DNA from: Epiperipatus broadwayi
Taxonomy: Eukaryota > Onychophora > Udeonychophora > Euonychophora > Peripatidae
Assembly: GCA_028023455.1 (NCBI GenBank)
Contig: JAQFVV010006203.1
Coordinates: 12,500,348-12,564,347, forward strand
Length of the DNA stretch: 64,000 nucleotides
Reading direction: 5' to 3'
The notes below the pieces were generated by a model. That model worked only from the letters and a program-made list of their open reading frames with translations. It was not told the DNA's origin and searched no databases. Made by a program: the position numbers and the translations under genes. Numbering within the stretch: position 1 is the first letter of the stretch; every line of letters begins with the position of its first letter. Of this stretch, positions 23,780 through 36,488 are shown one piece after another.

Positions 23780-25952
23780 TGTACTGGCCAAAAAACCTCC
23801 ACCACCTATACAGCAAGTTGGATCCAAACTCAGTCGAACCGAACTGAATTCAAACCCAACTCACCAGCTCATATCAATGGATGACCTAAATTAACAGCAC
23901 AGTGCTATGCACCAAGGAACTAGCTCAACGGTTTGGTGATGATTAGAGACCCCTAAACTGACACTAATATCGGATAATAAACTAACTAAAGATAATTTTA
24001 AGTTGAATCGTATGTATATGTTCAGGTTGCCAACACAGGCAGCAAGCATTAACATTAAAATAATTATTGTATAAAAGAATTAAGAAACCAAGTGTGTTTA
24101 TAAAATATTTTAATAATAATAGTAATAGTTTTGTTCAAATTTTAAATGTGATTATTGTATCTAATCCCTAAACAGAGTTTATAATTATAATAAGAATGGC
24201 AGTTCCTATTATATGCCAACAAGTATTACGCAATATTATGGAAGTCTATATGTTTATGCCCACAACAAGAAAATAAAGGCAGATAAAGGTATTCAGTGGT
24301 GATGGAAATTATTATTCTAATTTTATATGAAAGAATGTGAGATTTATTTTCACATTCGCAAATCCATTCATGAAGAGCAAGATACATATTTAGGGCATAA
24401 CTTTAACCTTTATTAGAAAACTTATTTAATTTGAGGTAAATGAGAATTTGCTCAACTTTAATCGAATCACTTCATCATGAATTACAAGCATAAGAGCGGG
24501 CTTTACTGGAACAGAGAGGTAACGTTGATTATGAATTATGAGCTATAAAATGAACATGAAAGATAATAGCTGGTTGGTGATTTAAGTAGCATGGTGGCTT
24601 GTACTTGATAAGTCTTACTGCCCTTTAAGAAGATGTGGAACACGGGGGAAGCCAGGCCAATTTATAACTACGAACCTTTGGTGCTCTGAATATAATATAA
24701 GCGGGGGAAGGAAGTGCTTTCTTCCTCTATAATTTAAAATAACAGTAATATTATCACCAACAAGCCCATGGAGTAGAAGATTACCCTACATCAACAATGA
24801 ACCACCATCATAAGAAAGGAAAGTTAAATTTAAGAACTAGAGATTGATAGAATTACTACATGACTTAAATATAGTGTAAATAAGACAAAGTTTGTACAGA
24901 TTATTACATTAATAAATAAGAAGAGCTTTTAAAGGGAGTGTAAAGTGAAGTTTGGAAACTGGCCAGAAAGTTACAGTTCATTATGGAAATATATTACTAT
25001 TTCTTCCAGGGTTGGTTCCTTAGTTTACACGTCCAGGTTGGTAAAACGTAGGCATGCATTTGGTAAATAACTTGAATGGCATTTTGATTGATTTTGTCAT
25101 GATTTTGGCAGCATGATTGGTCCGGAAAAGGTTTAACAACTTCATTGAAGATTTTTAGGAGACTTTAGGCACAGTAGTCAGATTCCTGAAGCTTAGCCCC
25201 TCACCATGATAGAAACACTATTTAATTTCATAATTTAAAAATGCACAGAGTTTAATGATACTTCTCTAAACAAAGATGGCTTCCCCCTTTCCAAACTTTT
25301 CTGGGCTATTTATACTGTCCTCTGATGCCTTCAGGCTAGCGCTTCTTTCATTATCAATGTTACAAAATTTACTAGTTGTTTTTAGATACATTCCTTCGAT
25401 AAGGCTTTCAAACTCATTAACTTGAATTCATTTTCTAATTAGAAAATGAATTTTTAAAATCAGAAAAATGATTTTAATTAGGACCATCCTTACATTTTAA
25501 ATACTTAATCTTTTTTCTAATTAATAAAAACTTTACCCATTGTTTTTGGAAAGGGACAATCTGAAAGCTTATCGAAAGAATGTAGCTTTTAACCACTAAA
25601 AATTTAACAAATTATTTAAAAGTAAAATAAAACATTCCCGACACAATAAAACTTTAGAACGAATATATATCTTTAAATATTTATAATATATATGCACAAT
25701 CCATGCAGTTATAATATATATAAATTCATGAATAATTCTATCATGAATTTATTAATAGAATTGATTAATTTAAACCTCAAACAAATTAATTTTGATACAC
25801 ATTTATGTAATAGTTTTTCTTTATGGAAATTAATGTGGATTGAACATATAAAGCCTCATTGCATTAGAAATTTAAGGTTAGTACTAGGGTTTGAAGTGGG
25901 CTTCTGGTGAGATGTCATAAAGCTAGGATCGAACTCAGATCTGACTGCTTCA
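23780..25952 (-). repeat. 3' LTR
   Basis: 2173 bp. On the plus strand it starts TGTACTGG and ends ACTGCTTCA; on the element's own strand it runs TGAAGCAGT to CAGTACA. It is collinear with the other LTR but lacks a block of about 580 bp found there at about 30080-30660. Over one sampled 260-base stretch (25041-25300) I count four differences; the part nearest 23780 differs more. A 72-codon plus-strand frame (25692-25910) is mirrored in the other LTR and is a by-product of repeat identity. Confidence 0.9.
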
Positions 25953-25966
25953 TTTCTTTTCACTTC
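25953..25966 (-). promoter_or_regulatory. Polypurine tract
   Basis: Read on the minus strand the 14 bases GAAGTGAAAAGAAA directly precede the TGAAGC start of the 3' LTR. This is where plus-strand DNA synthesis would be primed, and it fixes the element's orientation independently of gag. Confidence 0.85.
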
Positions 25967-26030
25967 AAAAAAAACAATGAAAAAAAAATCTCTTTACTTA
26001 TACATGATACATTCACATAAGTGTACTCGA

Positions 26031-26177
26031 CTAATTGGTAGACTTTGGGAGAACCGCATGAGCATGAATAATATCATCTGTACAAACCACAAAATTATAC
26101 GTCTCATTGGTAGACTCTGGGAGAACAGCATGAGCATGAATAATATCATCTGTACAAACCACAAAATTATACGTCTC
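26031..26177. repeat. 72-bp tandem duplication
   Basis: The unit with ATTGGTAGACT, GAGAAC and GCATGAGCATGAATAATATC occurs twice, 72 bp apart, with few differences, between the gag stop and the polypurine tract. No function is evident. Confidence 0.92.
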
Positions 26178-26303
26178 ATTGTGATCATTATACTTAATAT
26201 TATCTAGCTTATAGTAAATAAGTCTGTAAATAAGTCCATTAATCACATCTCATTTTCCCTATGGTTGTGTCAGTCCATCATCTGTAGATATCTGTCCCTA
26301 CAT

Positions 26304-27329
26304 TTAATGGTCATCGTACTGTTTTCCTGGATCAGGTGGCCCGTATGATTTGAACTTTTGATAGTGGTCATAATCTTGGTCTTTTCTGGTTGGCATCAAG
26401 TTCCCATAGTTGATAGATGTCAGTAATTCTATAGCCTTCTTTATTGACATTGGGCACATCCCAAGCATGAGTCTCTGGATCCATTGGGGTAAATTATCTA
26501 TGGCCTTCTTTATTGACATCGGGCACATCCCAAGCATGAGTCTCTGGATCCATTGGGGTAAATTATTCCTGAACATCTGGATGATGTGCTGATCCTCATA
26601 TTTGAAGGCTGTGAGGAATTTGAATGCAGTCACTTGTTGAATGAAGTAGGCTGTGTATCCCTGTCTGCAGTTTTCTTGATTATTCTGGGTGTTTATTCTA
26701 TGCAAAATACCCTCCTGCCTTTCTTCACTCCAATATTTTTTTAAAATGGCATTCTCATACCCTTGGATCATGGTTGGTGGTTTTTTTAGTAGCTTCCACC
26801 ATGCCTTGGCAGCTTCTCTGAAGTAATGGCTGGCTATGATAATCTTTTCCTTCTCTGCTACAGAGTGCAGACAAAAAAATTCTTTAATGCTATCCAGATG
26901 AGCTATGGGATTTTCTCCTAGGTTTCCCTTAAAAATTTGAATCTCTATACAAGATATAAGGGATGGTCTCTGTACATTCATCAGACTCAATTCGGAGTTC
27001 ATCGTCCATCCAATTTTTACTTTCGGTTTCATTTTACTAGTGGTCTGAGCATCTTTTTTCCTTTCCATATTTAAATCAGCATCTTCAACAGTTTCCTGAT
27101 TTGACTCCTCTGCTCCACTATCATCCTCTTTACCGTTCACATCATCTTTTGGTGTGGTCTGATGATCTTCATCTTTTCTTGGAACATTGTAAGTGTCTAT
27201 TGATTTATGATGCTTTACAATCTCTGAGTTTGGGTTGGTTTGGGTGCCTCATTTTTTCTCAAGCCTTAGAATCCTTTCCATCATCAGCAGCATTAACTTC
27301 CTGTTTTCTCTCATTTCTCTGAGGATCAT
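26304..27329 (-). pseudogene. Retrotransposon gag-like protein, one in-frame stop
   Basis: Capsid-type structural protein that would package the element RNA. An ATG at 27327-27329 starts MILREMRENRKL, a helical, leucine-rich head; a TGA at 27249-27251 interrupts it, and the same frame then runs to TAA at 26304-26306, about 341 codons in all. An acidic N-terminal half (DDSGAEESNQ) is followed by a Retrotrans_gag-like core with FKGNLGENPIAHLDSIKEFF, AAKAWWKLL and YTAYFIQQVTAFKFL. A 69-bp tandem duplication (about 26428-26565) repeats 23 residues that include LPQWIQRLMLGMCPMSIKKA. No zinc knuckle is visible. Starting further in, at the GTG of 27138-27140, would be non-standard. The stop may be read through, or the gene may be recently dead. 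Confidence 0.8.
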
Positions 27330-29047
27330 ATGCAAAGTCTCTCAATCATCGTGATCATCTTTAGCTGTCTTTCTGCTTTGATGGTTGCGTTCTTCTCCTA
27401 TTGACCCGATTTTTAAAAGTGATCTCTCACTCACTAGAGGTGGTTGAAAGCACATCACTATCATCAGTCAATCCTTTATCTAATTACTCTCCTTCCATTT
27501 TTGAAAATAAATAATATGAATCGCAAAATTATGGCACTCTTTCTCTGTATACTTAAATAATGATTTTTTTCTCTAGTACATTTAGTTAGGTTTCTGACTA
27601 CTGGTCCCATTGTTCCTATCTTCATTAGCTGCTGCATATTATTTCCCCAATCTATCTAGTCTGCCTTTTTTACTTTAGTTTTAGTTCACCTATGTTTTCT
27701 TGGTTAGCTCTTTCTGTTAATTTTTTGAATGAGACATGTATTTTATTTAAAAACTATTAAACATAAGGAAAAAAACTTTCCCTCTGTTCATCTGTTCTCC
27801 TATGTCTGAAAAAAAACTATACAAATAATTAGTGATATACAAATATTAATATATTTTAGCAGGTAGTACAAGTAATTCTCTGTTTTGGACACATTTGGTT
27901 TTTATTATTTAGTCAACTGACCCACTACTTTGCCAGCAATCAAATTTGCTGACAAACTTATTTATATGGGCGCCAGTCAGCAAAATGAGGTCAATAGGGC
28001 ATATGAAATAATCCATTGACCCCCAAACCACATATGATTGACTTAGTTTTTGATAAAACAACTTAATTGATGAGTATTTTATATTTATTTACAACTGACA
28101 CATTCCTGACCTGAGTTTAAATATAGGAGTCCAACTATTTCACTTTTTACTAAGCCTGAGGCTTTTACACACAAAAAATGTCAAAATTAATATTATACAA
28201 AAACTTTTTTTTTGTTGATATCATTTTTAATCTTGCTAGCATAAGAGTGTGTAAACCACTGAAGCATTTTGCCAACTGCATCTGGCTTCTTGGTGTTACA
28301 CAAAAGGTCTTCACCTGCTTTGAGGTTACTCTAGAAATTATTGTCATTTAAGCATATTTTCACACTGCATCAGACTGCTTGACGTATAATTCACAGTTTG
28401 AAGGTCTTTGCCTGCTTTGAGGCTACTAAGAATACAGGGCGAACATTTAATATATGTGCAAGCAAGCAATACTTTGAAACTTTTAACATGATATCGATAT
28501 TGGATATTTTTAATCTAATGACTGAGATGAATACTAATCAATTTTGACATGGAAAAAATATTTAATCTAATTTTACCCCTTGCTTTAATCTATAGACTCT
28601 TACTACTTTTCTAACAATTATTTTCTTACTGTCACAAATGCATACAAACAAACGTATAATACATATATACTGAGATACATATAATTAATTTATATATATA
28701 TATATTCTATCTTATTACTTTTTTTTCTTTAAATAATTATTTTGACTAACAGTACTATTACAGAGTTTAACAAACAAATTATATTACTGACTGAGCATTT
28801 AAATAATCTTTAAAAACAATTAAGTATAAGAAATTAAAAGAAATTGACATTTTAATTCATTAAATCATTTCAGTTATGGGTTAAAAATCGCATAACTTTT
28901 CTCTTAAATATATATAACCCTCTTTAAAATATCACTCTCTACAGAAACATTTAATTTATCGGGATCTCAATGACTGAGCACTTAAAATCATAATTACTAT
29001 CTGCAGGGTGTGTGGGGTTTATTAAATTGAGGCCCCCAATGATTGGG
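27330..29047 (-). other. Leader of the LTR element
   Basis: About 1.7 kb between primer site and gag start. No long frame on the element strand. Two diverged direct repeats about 88 bp apart lie near 28264 and 28352 (each with a CACTGCATC or AACTGCATC block followed further on by CCTGCTTTGAGG). The leader probably carries packaging signals, but none can be recognised. Confidence 0.55.
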
Positions 29048-29065
29048 CAGCCAAAAACATAACCA
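29048..29065 (-). promoter_or_regulatory. Primer binding site
   Basis: Directly inside the 5' LTR the element strand reads TGGTTATGTTTTTGGCTG. TGG complements the CCA tail of tRNAs, as expected for a minus-strand primer site. I cannot assign the matching tRNA by eye. Confidence 0.65.
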
Positions 29066-31811
29066 TGTACCGGACGAAAAACCTCCACCACCTAAACTGC
29101 AAGTTAGATCCAAACTCAGTTGAACCAAACTGAATTCAAACCCAACTCACCAGCTCAGATCAATGGATGACCTAAATCGACGGCACAGTGATATGCACCA
29201 AGAAACTAGCTCAACAGTTTGTGATGATTAGAGACCCCTGAACTGACACTAATATCAGATAAAAAGTAATTAAAGATAATTTTTAAGTTGAATCATATGT
29301 ATATGTTCAGGTTGCCAACACAGACAGTGAGCATTAACATTAAAATAATTATTGAATAAAAGAATTAAGAAACCAAGTGTGTTTATAAAATATTTTAATA
29401 ATAATAGTAATAGTTTTGTTCAAATTTTAAATGATGATTATATTGATTACCTCTAATCCCTAAACAGAGTTTATAATTATAATAAGAATGGCAGTTCCTA
29501 TTATATGCCAACAAGTATTACACAATATTATGGAAGTCTATATGTCTATGCCCCCAACAAAAAAATAAAGGCAGATAAAGGTATTCAGTGGTGATGGAAA
29601 TTATTATTCTAATTTTATACGAAAGAATGTGAGATTTATTTTCGCATTATCAATTCCATTCATGAAGTGCAAGATACGTATTTTAGGGCATAACTTTAAC
29701 CTTTATTAGAAAACTTATTTCATTTGAGATAAATGAGAATTTATTCAACTTTAATCGAATCACTTCATCATAAATTACGAGCATAAGTGCGGGCTTTACT
29801 GGAACAGAGAGGTAACAGTGCTGACGAATTATGAGCTATAAAATGAACATGAAAGATAATAGCTGGACGGTGATTTAAGTAGTATGGCAGCTTGTACCTG
29901 ACAAGTCTTACCGCCCTTTAAGGAGACATGGAACATGGGGAAAGACAGGCTGAGTTATAACTACGAACCTTTGGTGTTCCAAATATAATATAAGCACAGG
30001 AGGAAGTGCTTTCTTCCTCTATAATTTAAAATAACAGTAATATTACCACCGACAAGCCTACAGAACGAAAGATAGCTCTATGTCAGCAACGTTTGAAAAT
30101 GATGACTTGATAGTCACCATTTGAATAATAAAACCCAATTTATTATAGAATGCTTTACGTGATGACTTGATCAAATTAATTAAAGTCAAATGAGCTTTTA
30201 ACTAAAACTATTTTAAAGCATTCATAAAATTATATTAATTATGCCCCAAACATCGTGCCCTCCCTGAATCTTAATAGAAAGTAACAGAAATTTGAATTAG
30301 AATATATTTAGTTGATTCCTTTATTGACCCTTTTGCAAAAATATTTTAAAATCATAAATATGGATATATAAACATTTATAAATTAGATAAAGGAGCCGGG
30401 GACATAGGTTAGAACTGGAGGTAATAATTTATTATTGGCCAAATATAAAAATAACAAACGTTTAATAATTTCTTTTGACTCAATGATTGATAGAACTGTA
30501 TAAATTTAGTTCTAATGGGCGAGAATTACTATCAGACTTAATATATTATTTGCATAAGGCAGATGGAACAAAGGAGCTCATCGAGTCGAAGGATTATTGG
30601 CATGTAATTAAAATAAATAACATTAATAAATCACTCAATATATATATATAATACAGTAAATGAACCACCATTGTAAGAAAGGAAAGTTAAATCTAAGGAC
30701 TAGAGATTGAGAGAATTACTACATGACTTAAATAGTGTAAATAAGAGAAAGTTTGTACAGATTATTACATTAATAAATGAGAAGAGCTCTTAAAGGGAGT
30801 GTAAGGTAAAGTTCAGAAACTGGCCAGAAAGTTACGGTTCATTATGGAAATATATTACCATTTCTTCTGGGGCTGGTTCCTTAGTTTACACGTCCAGGTT
30901 GGTAAAACATAGGCATGCATTTGGTAAATAACTTGAATGGCATTTTGATTGATTTTGTCATGATTTTGGCAGCATGATTGGTCCGGAAAAGGTTTAACAA
31001 CTTCATTGAAGATTTTCAGGAGACTTTAGGCACAGTAGTCAGATTCCTGAAACTTAGCCCCTCACCATGATAGAAACACTATTTAATTTCATAATTTAAA
31101 AATGCACAGAGTTTAATGATACTTCTCTAAACAAAGATGGCTTCTCCCTTTCCAAACTTTTCTGGGCTATTTATACTGTCCTCTGATGCCTTCAGGCTAG
31201 TGCTTCTTTCATTATCAATGTTACAAAATTTACTAGTTGTTTTTAGATACATTCCTTTGATAAGGCTTTCAAACTCATTAACTTGAATTCATTTTCTAAT
31301 TAGAAAATGAATTTTTAAAATCAGAAAAATTATTTTAATTAGGACCGTCCTTACATTTTAAATACTTATCTTTTTTCTAATTAATAAAAACTTTACCCAT
31401 TGTTTTTGGAAAGGGACAATCTGAAAGCTTATCGAAAGAATGTAGCTTTTAATCACTAAAAATTTAACAAATTATTTAAAAGTAAAATAAAACATTCCTG
31501 ACACAATGAAACTTTAGAATGAATATATACCTTTAAATATTTATAATATATATGCACAATCCATGCAGTTATAATATATATAAATTCATGAATAATTCTA
31601 TCATGAATTTATTGATAGAATTGATTAATTTAAACTTCAAACAAATTAATTTTAACACACATTTATGTAATAGTTTTTCTTTATGGAAATTAGCGTGGAT
31701 TGAATGTATAAAGCCCCATTGCATCGGAAATTTAAGGTTAGTAGTAGGGTTTGAAAGGGGCTTCTGGTGAGATGTCATGAAGCTAGGATCGAACTCAGAC
31801 TGACTGCTTCA
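29066..31811 (-). repeat. 5' LTR, with a 0.6-kb block absent from the 3' LTR
   Basis: 2746 bp, starting TGTACCGG and ending ACTGCTTCA on the plus strand. Collinear with 23780-25952 on either side of an extra block at about 30080-30660. That block is AT-rich, has no clear inverted ends, and ends in a short (TA) run before AATGAACCACCA, where collinearity resumes. It is either an insertion here or a deletion in the other LTR. Transcription of the element would start within this repeat on the minus strand. Confidence 0.88.
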
Positions 31812-31815
31812 GTAT

Positions 31816-33417
31816 CATATATTAAAGTAGAAATAACATAAAAGTAAACCTAGGGAAGGAAAAGTAAAGTTTTAAGTTAAGTAAATAATTATTTAAAGTT
31901 AATGCAATAAAACAAAAGGAAAAGGTTGGTTAATGGAAATAATCCATTAAGTAAGTAATAGTTGGGGCCTTATTAAAAATCAGTAGTAAAAATCAGCAAA
32001 ATAGTTACAATCCAACACTTTTATGACAAGAACATGCCTAAAAGGTGTTAAATGTAAAAATAAAGACAAAAGAGGTAGGAAACAAATACAGGAAAAAATC
32101 AGAAGCCAAAACAGTTAAAGAAAAATTAATGGGTGAGCAATTAAATATATAAACTCTTAAAATGTATTGCTATGGATCAGAGAGAGATCAGAAAATTAAT
32201 TGCTTTCCCTAACAGAAGTGTGTATTAAGTTACATACCAGAATGAGTGAGTAGGTCAATGTCAGCTTCTTCAGTATCATCATAGGGAAAGAGCAGCATCC
32301 GAGATGAACTCCAGCATGAAGTAAAGATGACCAGACTTAGTTATCTGCCATTCCAATAACTTATTGCCATGACAAAATAAATGCTCCACAAGACAGTCAA
32401 TAGATAGCATCCATCATAAATAGACTTTATCAACTTGAGTATTTGATCAACTTCATGAAGCTGCTGGTAAAATCTTATAAATTATTAATATTCCAAATAT
32501 AAAATGTTTAATCATTTCTTAATCATAACGGAAACATATGTATGTGGACTAGCCTTTAACTCATTCATTCAGTTATTTTATTAATTCAAGTTTCTAAGTA
32601 TTAAAATAATAATTATTTGTGAGGTAAATTTGTATTTTAAATATGGCAGCTATTGCTTGAATGTAGTTAATTAATAATTTCAAGAATTAGTAAATCATTT
32701 ATTAATACTAATCACTTAGTGTTATAATGTCCTAGTTACCATGGATAAATGTAGAACAATTGGATGCTATTAAGCTAACAAATAATTCTATGGTACATAT
32801 AAATTGTATAATGGTTAAATTTATTTGAGGGATGAATTATTCTATTGAAGGCATAAGAATTAGCCAGTGAGGCTAATTCTGCTATTTCTCTATTAATTTT
32901 TTTTTATATTAAGTAAGGATATTATGTGAACCTATTAGTTAAAAGAAACCTTAGTGGTTGATTTGTTAAAATAAAAGATCTATAATATTATCAACCAAAT
33001 GATTATTTTATATCAGCATTATCTTGGCAACATGTCTTTCCAAGTTTATGCAACTTTGTTTAGATTAACAGAATTGTAAATAAACCTATTGTTTCTTTAT
33101 TTAAATTATATTCAGTTTTTGTTTATTTTTTTTTTTTGTATGCTATTGTCTTAGATTTTCAATATTGATCAATCACAACATTATTTATTTTCATTTAATT
33201 AAAGTTATATAGTATATTTTATTTCCACAGAAATAAAATAAAAACATGCATTTAATTCTGATTTCTGGATGAAATCTTTGTAACAGATAATATCACATTT
33301 GCAGATACCAACAATAAGATTTATTCTTAATCGAGATATTTTAAACAAATCCATTTACTTCTATTTCTAATCACGACTCAATCCTTTTTTCTTTTCAAAA
33401 ATATACAGTACATATAG
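31816..33417. other. AT-rich DNA, no gene seen
   Basis: Nothing recognisable as coding or RNA. The first 300 bp to the right of the LTR element are purine-rich. Confidence 0.5.
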
Positions 33418-33573
33418 CCATATAATTCTATAATTAAAACCACTTATTTTCTTTTCAAAAACTTTATTTGATGTATATATATAGTCGAAACGTTGGAAAT
33501 AAGTGGATATATATATACATCAAATAAAGTTTTTGAAAAGAAAAGAAGTGGTTTTAATTATAGAATTATATGG
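33418..33573. mobile_element. Foldback with GTCGAAACGTTGG centre
   Basis: Arms starting CCATATAATTCTATAATT (33418) and ending with the complement (33573) enclose an off-centre segment AGTCGAAACGTTGGAAATA. The CGAAACGTTG string is one I associate with the ends of Penelope-like and some other retroelements, so this may be two short element tails joined in inverted orientation. Confidence 0.65.
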
Positions 33574-34440
33574 AGATATTTTAAACTTTGTTATCTTCTA
33601 AGATAGAAGGTTGTTTTCTTTGAATTGAGGATTGTCCATGTCCTTTGACCACACACTACTATTATTTAATTTCCATGTAAAGATCCAGTTTTCATTTAAT
33701 CATTTGTGAAGGTTGTTTTGTGAGACGGTGGAGAGACATAAAATGCACCCTTGTCTTTCTCTTATCTCAAGTGATATCCTGGGTAAAAAGCTATGATTAG
33801 TCTAAATTATAAATATTTTAATTATGCTATTAAATATTTAAATAAATATTTTTCTTTAAATTGTGATAAAAATTATCTTGTAGTAGGATCCAATCACTTC
33901 CAAATCAAGTGTTTACTTCCTATAGTCAGCCAGGATATCATTTGCTCATCCATTTATCTAATCAGTTACTTATCAAACAATGTCATACGTTAGTTTTGTC
34001 ACAAGAGTTGTAGTAGGACCCCTGAGAACATTGACTCTTGTTGATCGTTTAGTAATTTATATAATTTTTACACATCATAATATTAAATAGAATTAGTGTG
34101 AAAAGTGGTTCTTATTTATTCCCTGTGCTAAAAGAAAAGCATCTGATAGTATTTAATTTCATTTTCTTCTGAAGAACTTTTATTTTGTCATAAACTTGTT
34201 ATGCTCAGAGAATATGATTTGATGGAGGTCAATTTTTATAAACATTAGGCCAAAGTGAAAATTTTTCTCACTATTTTATTCAAAAATTATTATTATGTCC
34301 TAGTTATTTGGCAGTATTGTTGATTTTCCCTCCATCTTGTTATAGATCTTTATGTACTGGCATTTTTTACAAATCTTATTGTAACCCTGCTGTGTCTAGC
34401 TAAAGAATCCCTAATTTTATTTATCTCTAAATTAATTTAC
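33574..34440. other. AT-rich DNA, no gene seen
   Basis: A short frame at 33793-33993 has AT-driven composition only. No repeat recognised. Confidence 0.5.
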
Positions 34441-34870
34441 TCTTTTTCTTGTCCCTCTATCTATCTCTCTTTCTTCTCTTTCATAATCCCTCATTTATTT
34501 TTTATTTTCTGATTTTTATTACTCTCATTTTATTTTATACTGTTTTTTCTCTTTTTCTCTCTTGTCTCTCTTCCTTTTTCTTTATATTCTCTCTCTCTTC
34601 TTTCTCCTTTTCTTTTCTATTTCTTCTTTTCTCTTTCTTCCTTTTCTTCTTTTCTCTTCTTTTACTTTCTCTTTCCCTCTTTTTTCTTTTCTCGCTCTCT
34701 CTCTCTACATTCTAATCTCTCTATCTTCCCCTGGTTATTAAGGTTACAATTGGCTTACCCTTTCTTTCTACTTTTCTCCACCCTCCCTTCTTCTTTCTCT
34801 CTTCTCATTTTATTCTTTCTCTTTTCATCTTTCTTTCTTCCTCCACTCTCTCTTCTCTACCCCCCCCCCC
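34441..34870. repeat. Polypyrimidine tract
   Basis: About 430 bp in which the plus strand is mostly C and T (TTCTTTTCTCTTTC-type runs), ending in a run of 10 C at 34861-34870. Such mirror-like tracts can form triplex DNA. The plus-strand frames it creates (Ser/Leu/Phe only) are not proteins. Confidence 0.85.
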
Positions 34871-36488
34871 AACCATTTATAAAGGTTACAATATATATAT
34901 ATTGGGGAACACTCATATATATATATGCATTACATGCGCATGTTTATATTTCAAAATAAATAAATAAAAGAGAATAATTTTGAGATATAAACTAAAATAG
35001 CAATTAGATCAATTAGTAGAGTTTTATTAATAGAATTACAAGGATTGGGAAAAGAAAATCTAATTTAAATTAAGATTCAGAACCAGCTCTCTTCTTTTTA
35101 TCTTTAAGAAAGAATTTATGTTATAAAAGAAATAGGATATAATATCAAAATATAATGTAAATTAAAATAAAAATGGAATTCAAAGTAGAAATAATCAATA
35201 AATTAATTAATGAAAAGTAATGTATGTAAACTATCTCATCAGCAGAAATGCTATTAAATTTTAAAAAATTTCTGGGCAATAAGATAGTAGATTAATCTAA
35301 AGAAAAAATAAGGTTAATCATTTAATTAAAAACTAAAAGCAAAGATGTATAAAAGTGAACAATAGGGAGGAAAAAGTATAAAAATGACAGCTTAATAGTG
35401 GATGCAGTCAGTTAGTCCAACAAATTTGTGTTGAAGTAAGGGATCACATCCATGAATAATTAATTAATATTTGGCTAAGGAATTTTATGTGATGCTAAGA
35501 AAACCACGCAGTGACCATTTGGACTAAATTCCTCAGCATCCATCAGTCTCTTTCTCATGCTATCAATGCCTCACCCATTATGTAGGACTCTGCTGCATAC
35601 CTTCGCCTATTGATATTCAGAAGTTCTGAGAAAGGAAAAGAAACTGTAGTTGATGACCAAATGGCCAGCCATGAAGAATGCCAGAAGCATCATAAATTTA
35701 AAAGCCCATGAATTATGAAGGAAGGACTATCCAAATTGTCAAAAATAAATTACATCATCTCCAAGTGAAAACCTAGATAAATATATTGAATGTTATTGAT
35801 AAATGTCTGGACATTATCAAATGCAAATAAACTGATATGAAGAAAGACTAAGTATACGATCAATGAATTCTTGTTAAACTACATTTATTTTGTTTGATAG
35901 TCAATGTTATATCTAATTAGAGGTTGGAGTGGTGGTCATGTGATGTTTATGTCTAATTGTATTGTGTTAAATATATGTGTGTAATTTTGAAACACTAACT
36001 TATTGGTGTGTGCAGATAGGAATAAAAAGTGTTTTCTAAATATTACTTTGTCTGTTCTCTTTCTTTTACTGGCATCATCATAATCAGAGAATTGGGCAAG
36101 TTTAATAGTGTTATTGATTTATGCACTGGGTCCCCTGTCTTATAGTATTAGATCTAGTCTAGGTAAGTTTCTAAGCACTGGATTTCTCTATGCTTTTTGT
36201 CTGAGCATTCTGGTTATGTACAGTTTATATCGCCAGATGGCACCTGAGATTTATTTTTTAAAAAAGAAATTGCTTTGGAAGATTTGTGTAGTACCAGCAA
36301 TGATGGAGAGATACTATGATCAGGAAAAATGATCAGAAATCAGTGCATTTGTGCAATCTTGATCTGGTCATAGGTATGACTGATAGTTAATCTATCAGTA
36401 ATACTTTACCCCTCTGCTTGAGTGGGTGATTACAGAATGTCAAAGTCATCTTAAATTTATAAATGGTTATTAGCTATGTAAGTAAGGC
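34871..36488. other. AT-rich DNA, no gene seen
   Basis: Includes a frame at 36108-36332 without recognised motif. No RNA gene or known element. Confidence 0.45.

Larger units (their letters stand above)
23780..31811 (-). mobile_element. Complete non-autonomous LTR retrotransposon (gag only)
   Basis: Two long direct repeats (23780-25952 and 29066-31811) begin TG and end CA, and the element is flanked by GTAT on both sides (23776-23779 and 31812-31815). The element reads on the minus strand: right LTR, TGG-type primer site at 29048-29065, a leader of about 1.7 kb, a gag-like frame at 26304-27329, a polypurine tract at 25953-25966, left LTR. No protease, reverse transcriptase, RNase H or integrase is present; only about 340 bp separate the gag stop from the polypurine tract. 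It therefore depends on enzymes of a partner element. The layout matches the large LTR elements without pol known mainly from plants. Confidence 0.88.

Noticed and set aside
25692-31770. Two similar 72-codon frames at 25692-25910 and 31552-31770
   Set aside because: They are at the same place in the two LTRs and are antisense to the element; similarity reflects LTR identity, not coding conservation.
34449-34959. Plus-strand frames rich in Ser, Leu and Phe
   Set aside because: Products of the pyrimidine-rich low-complexity tract.
36108-36332. 74-codon plus-strand frame
   Set aside because: No motif, no splice context and low coding character.
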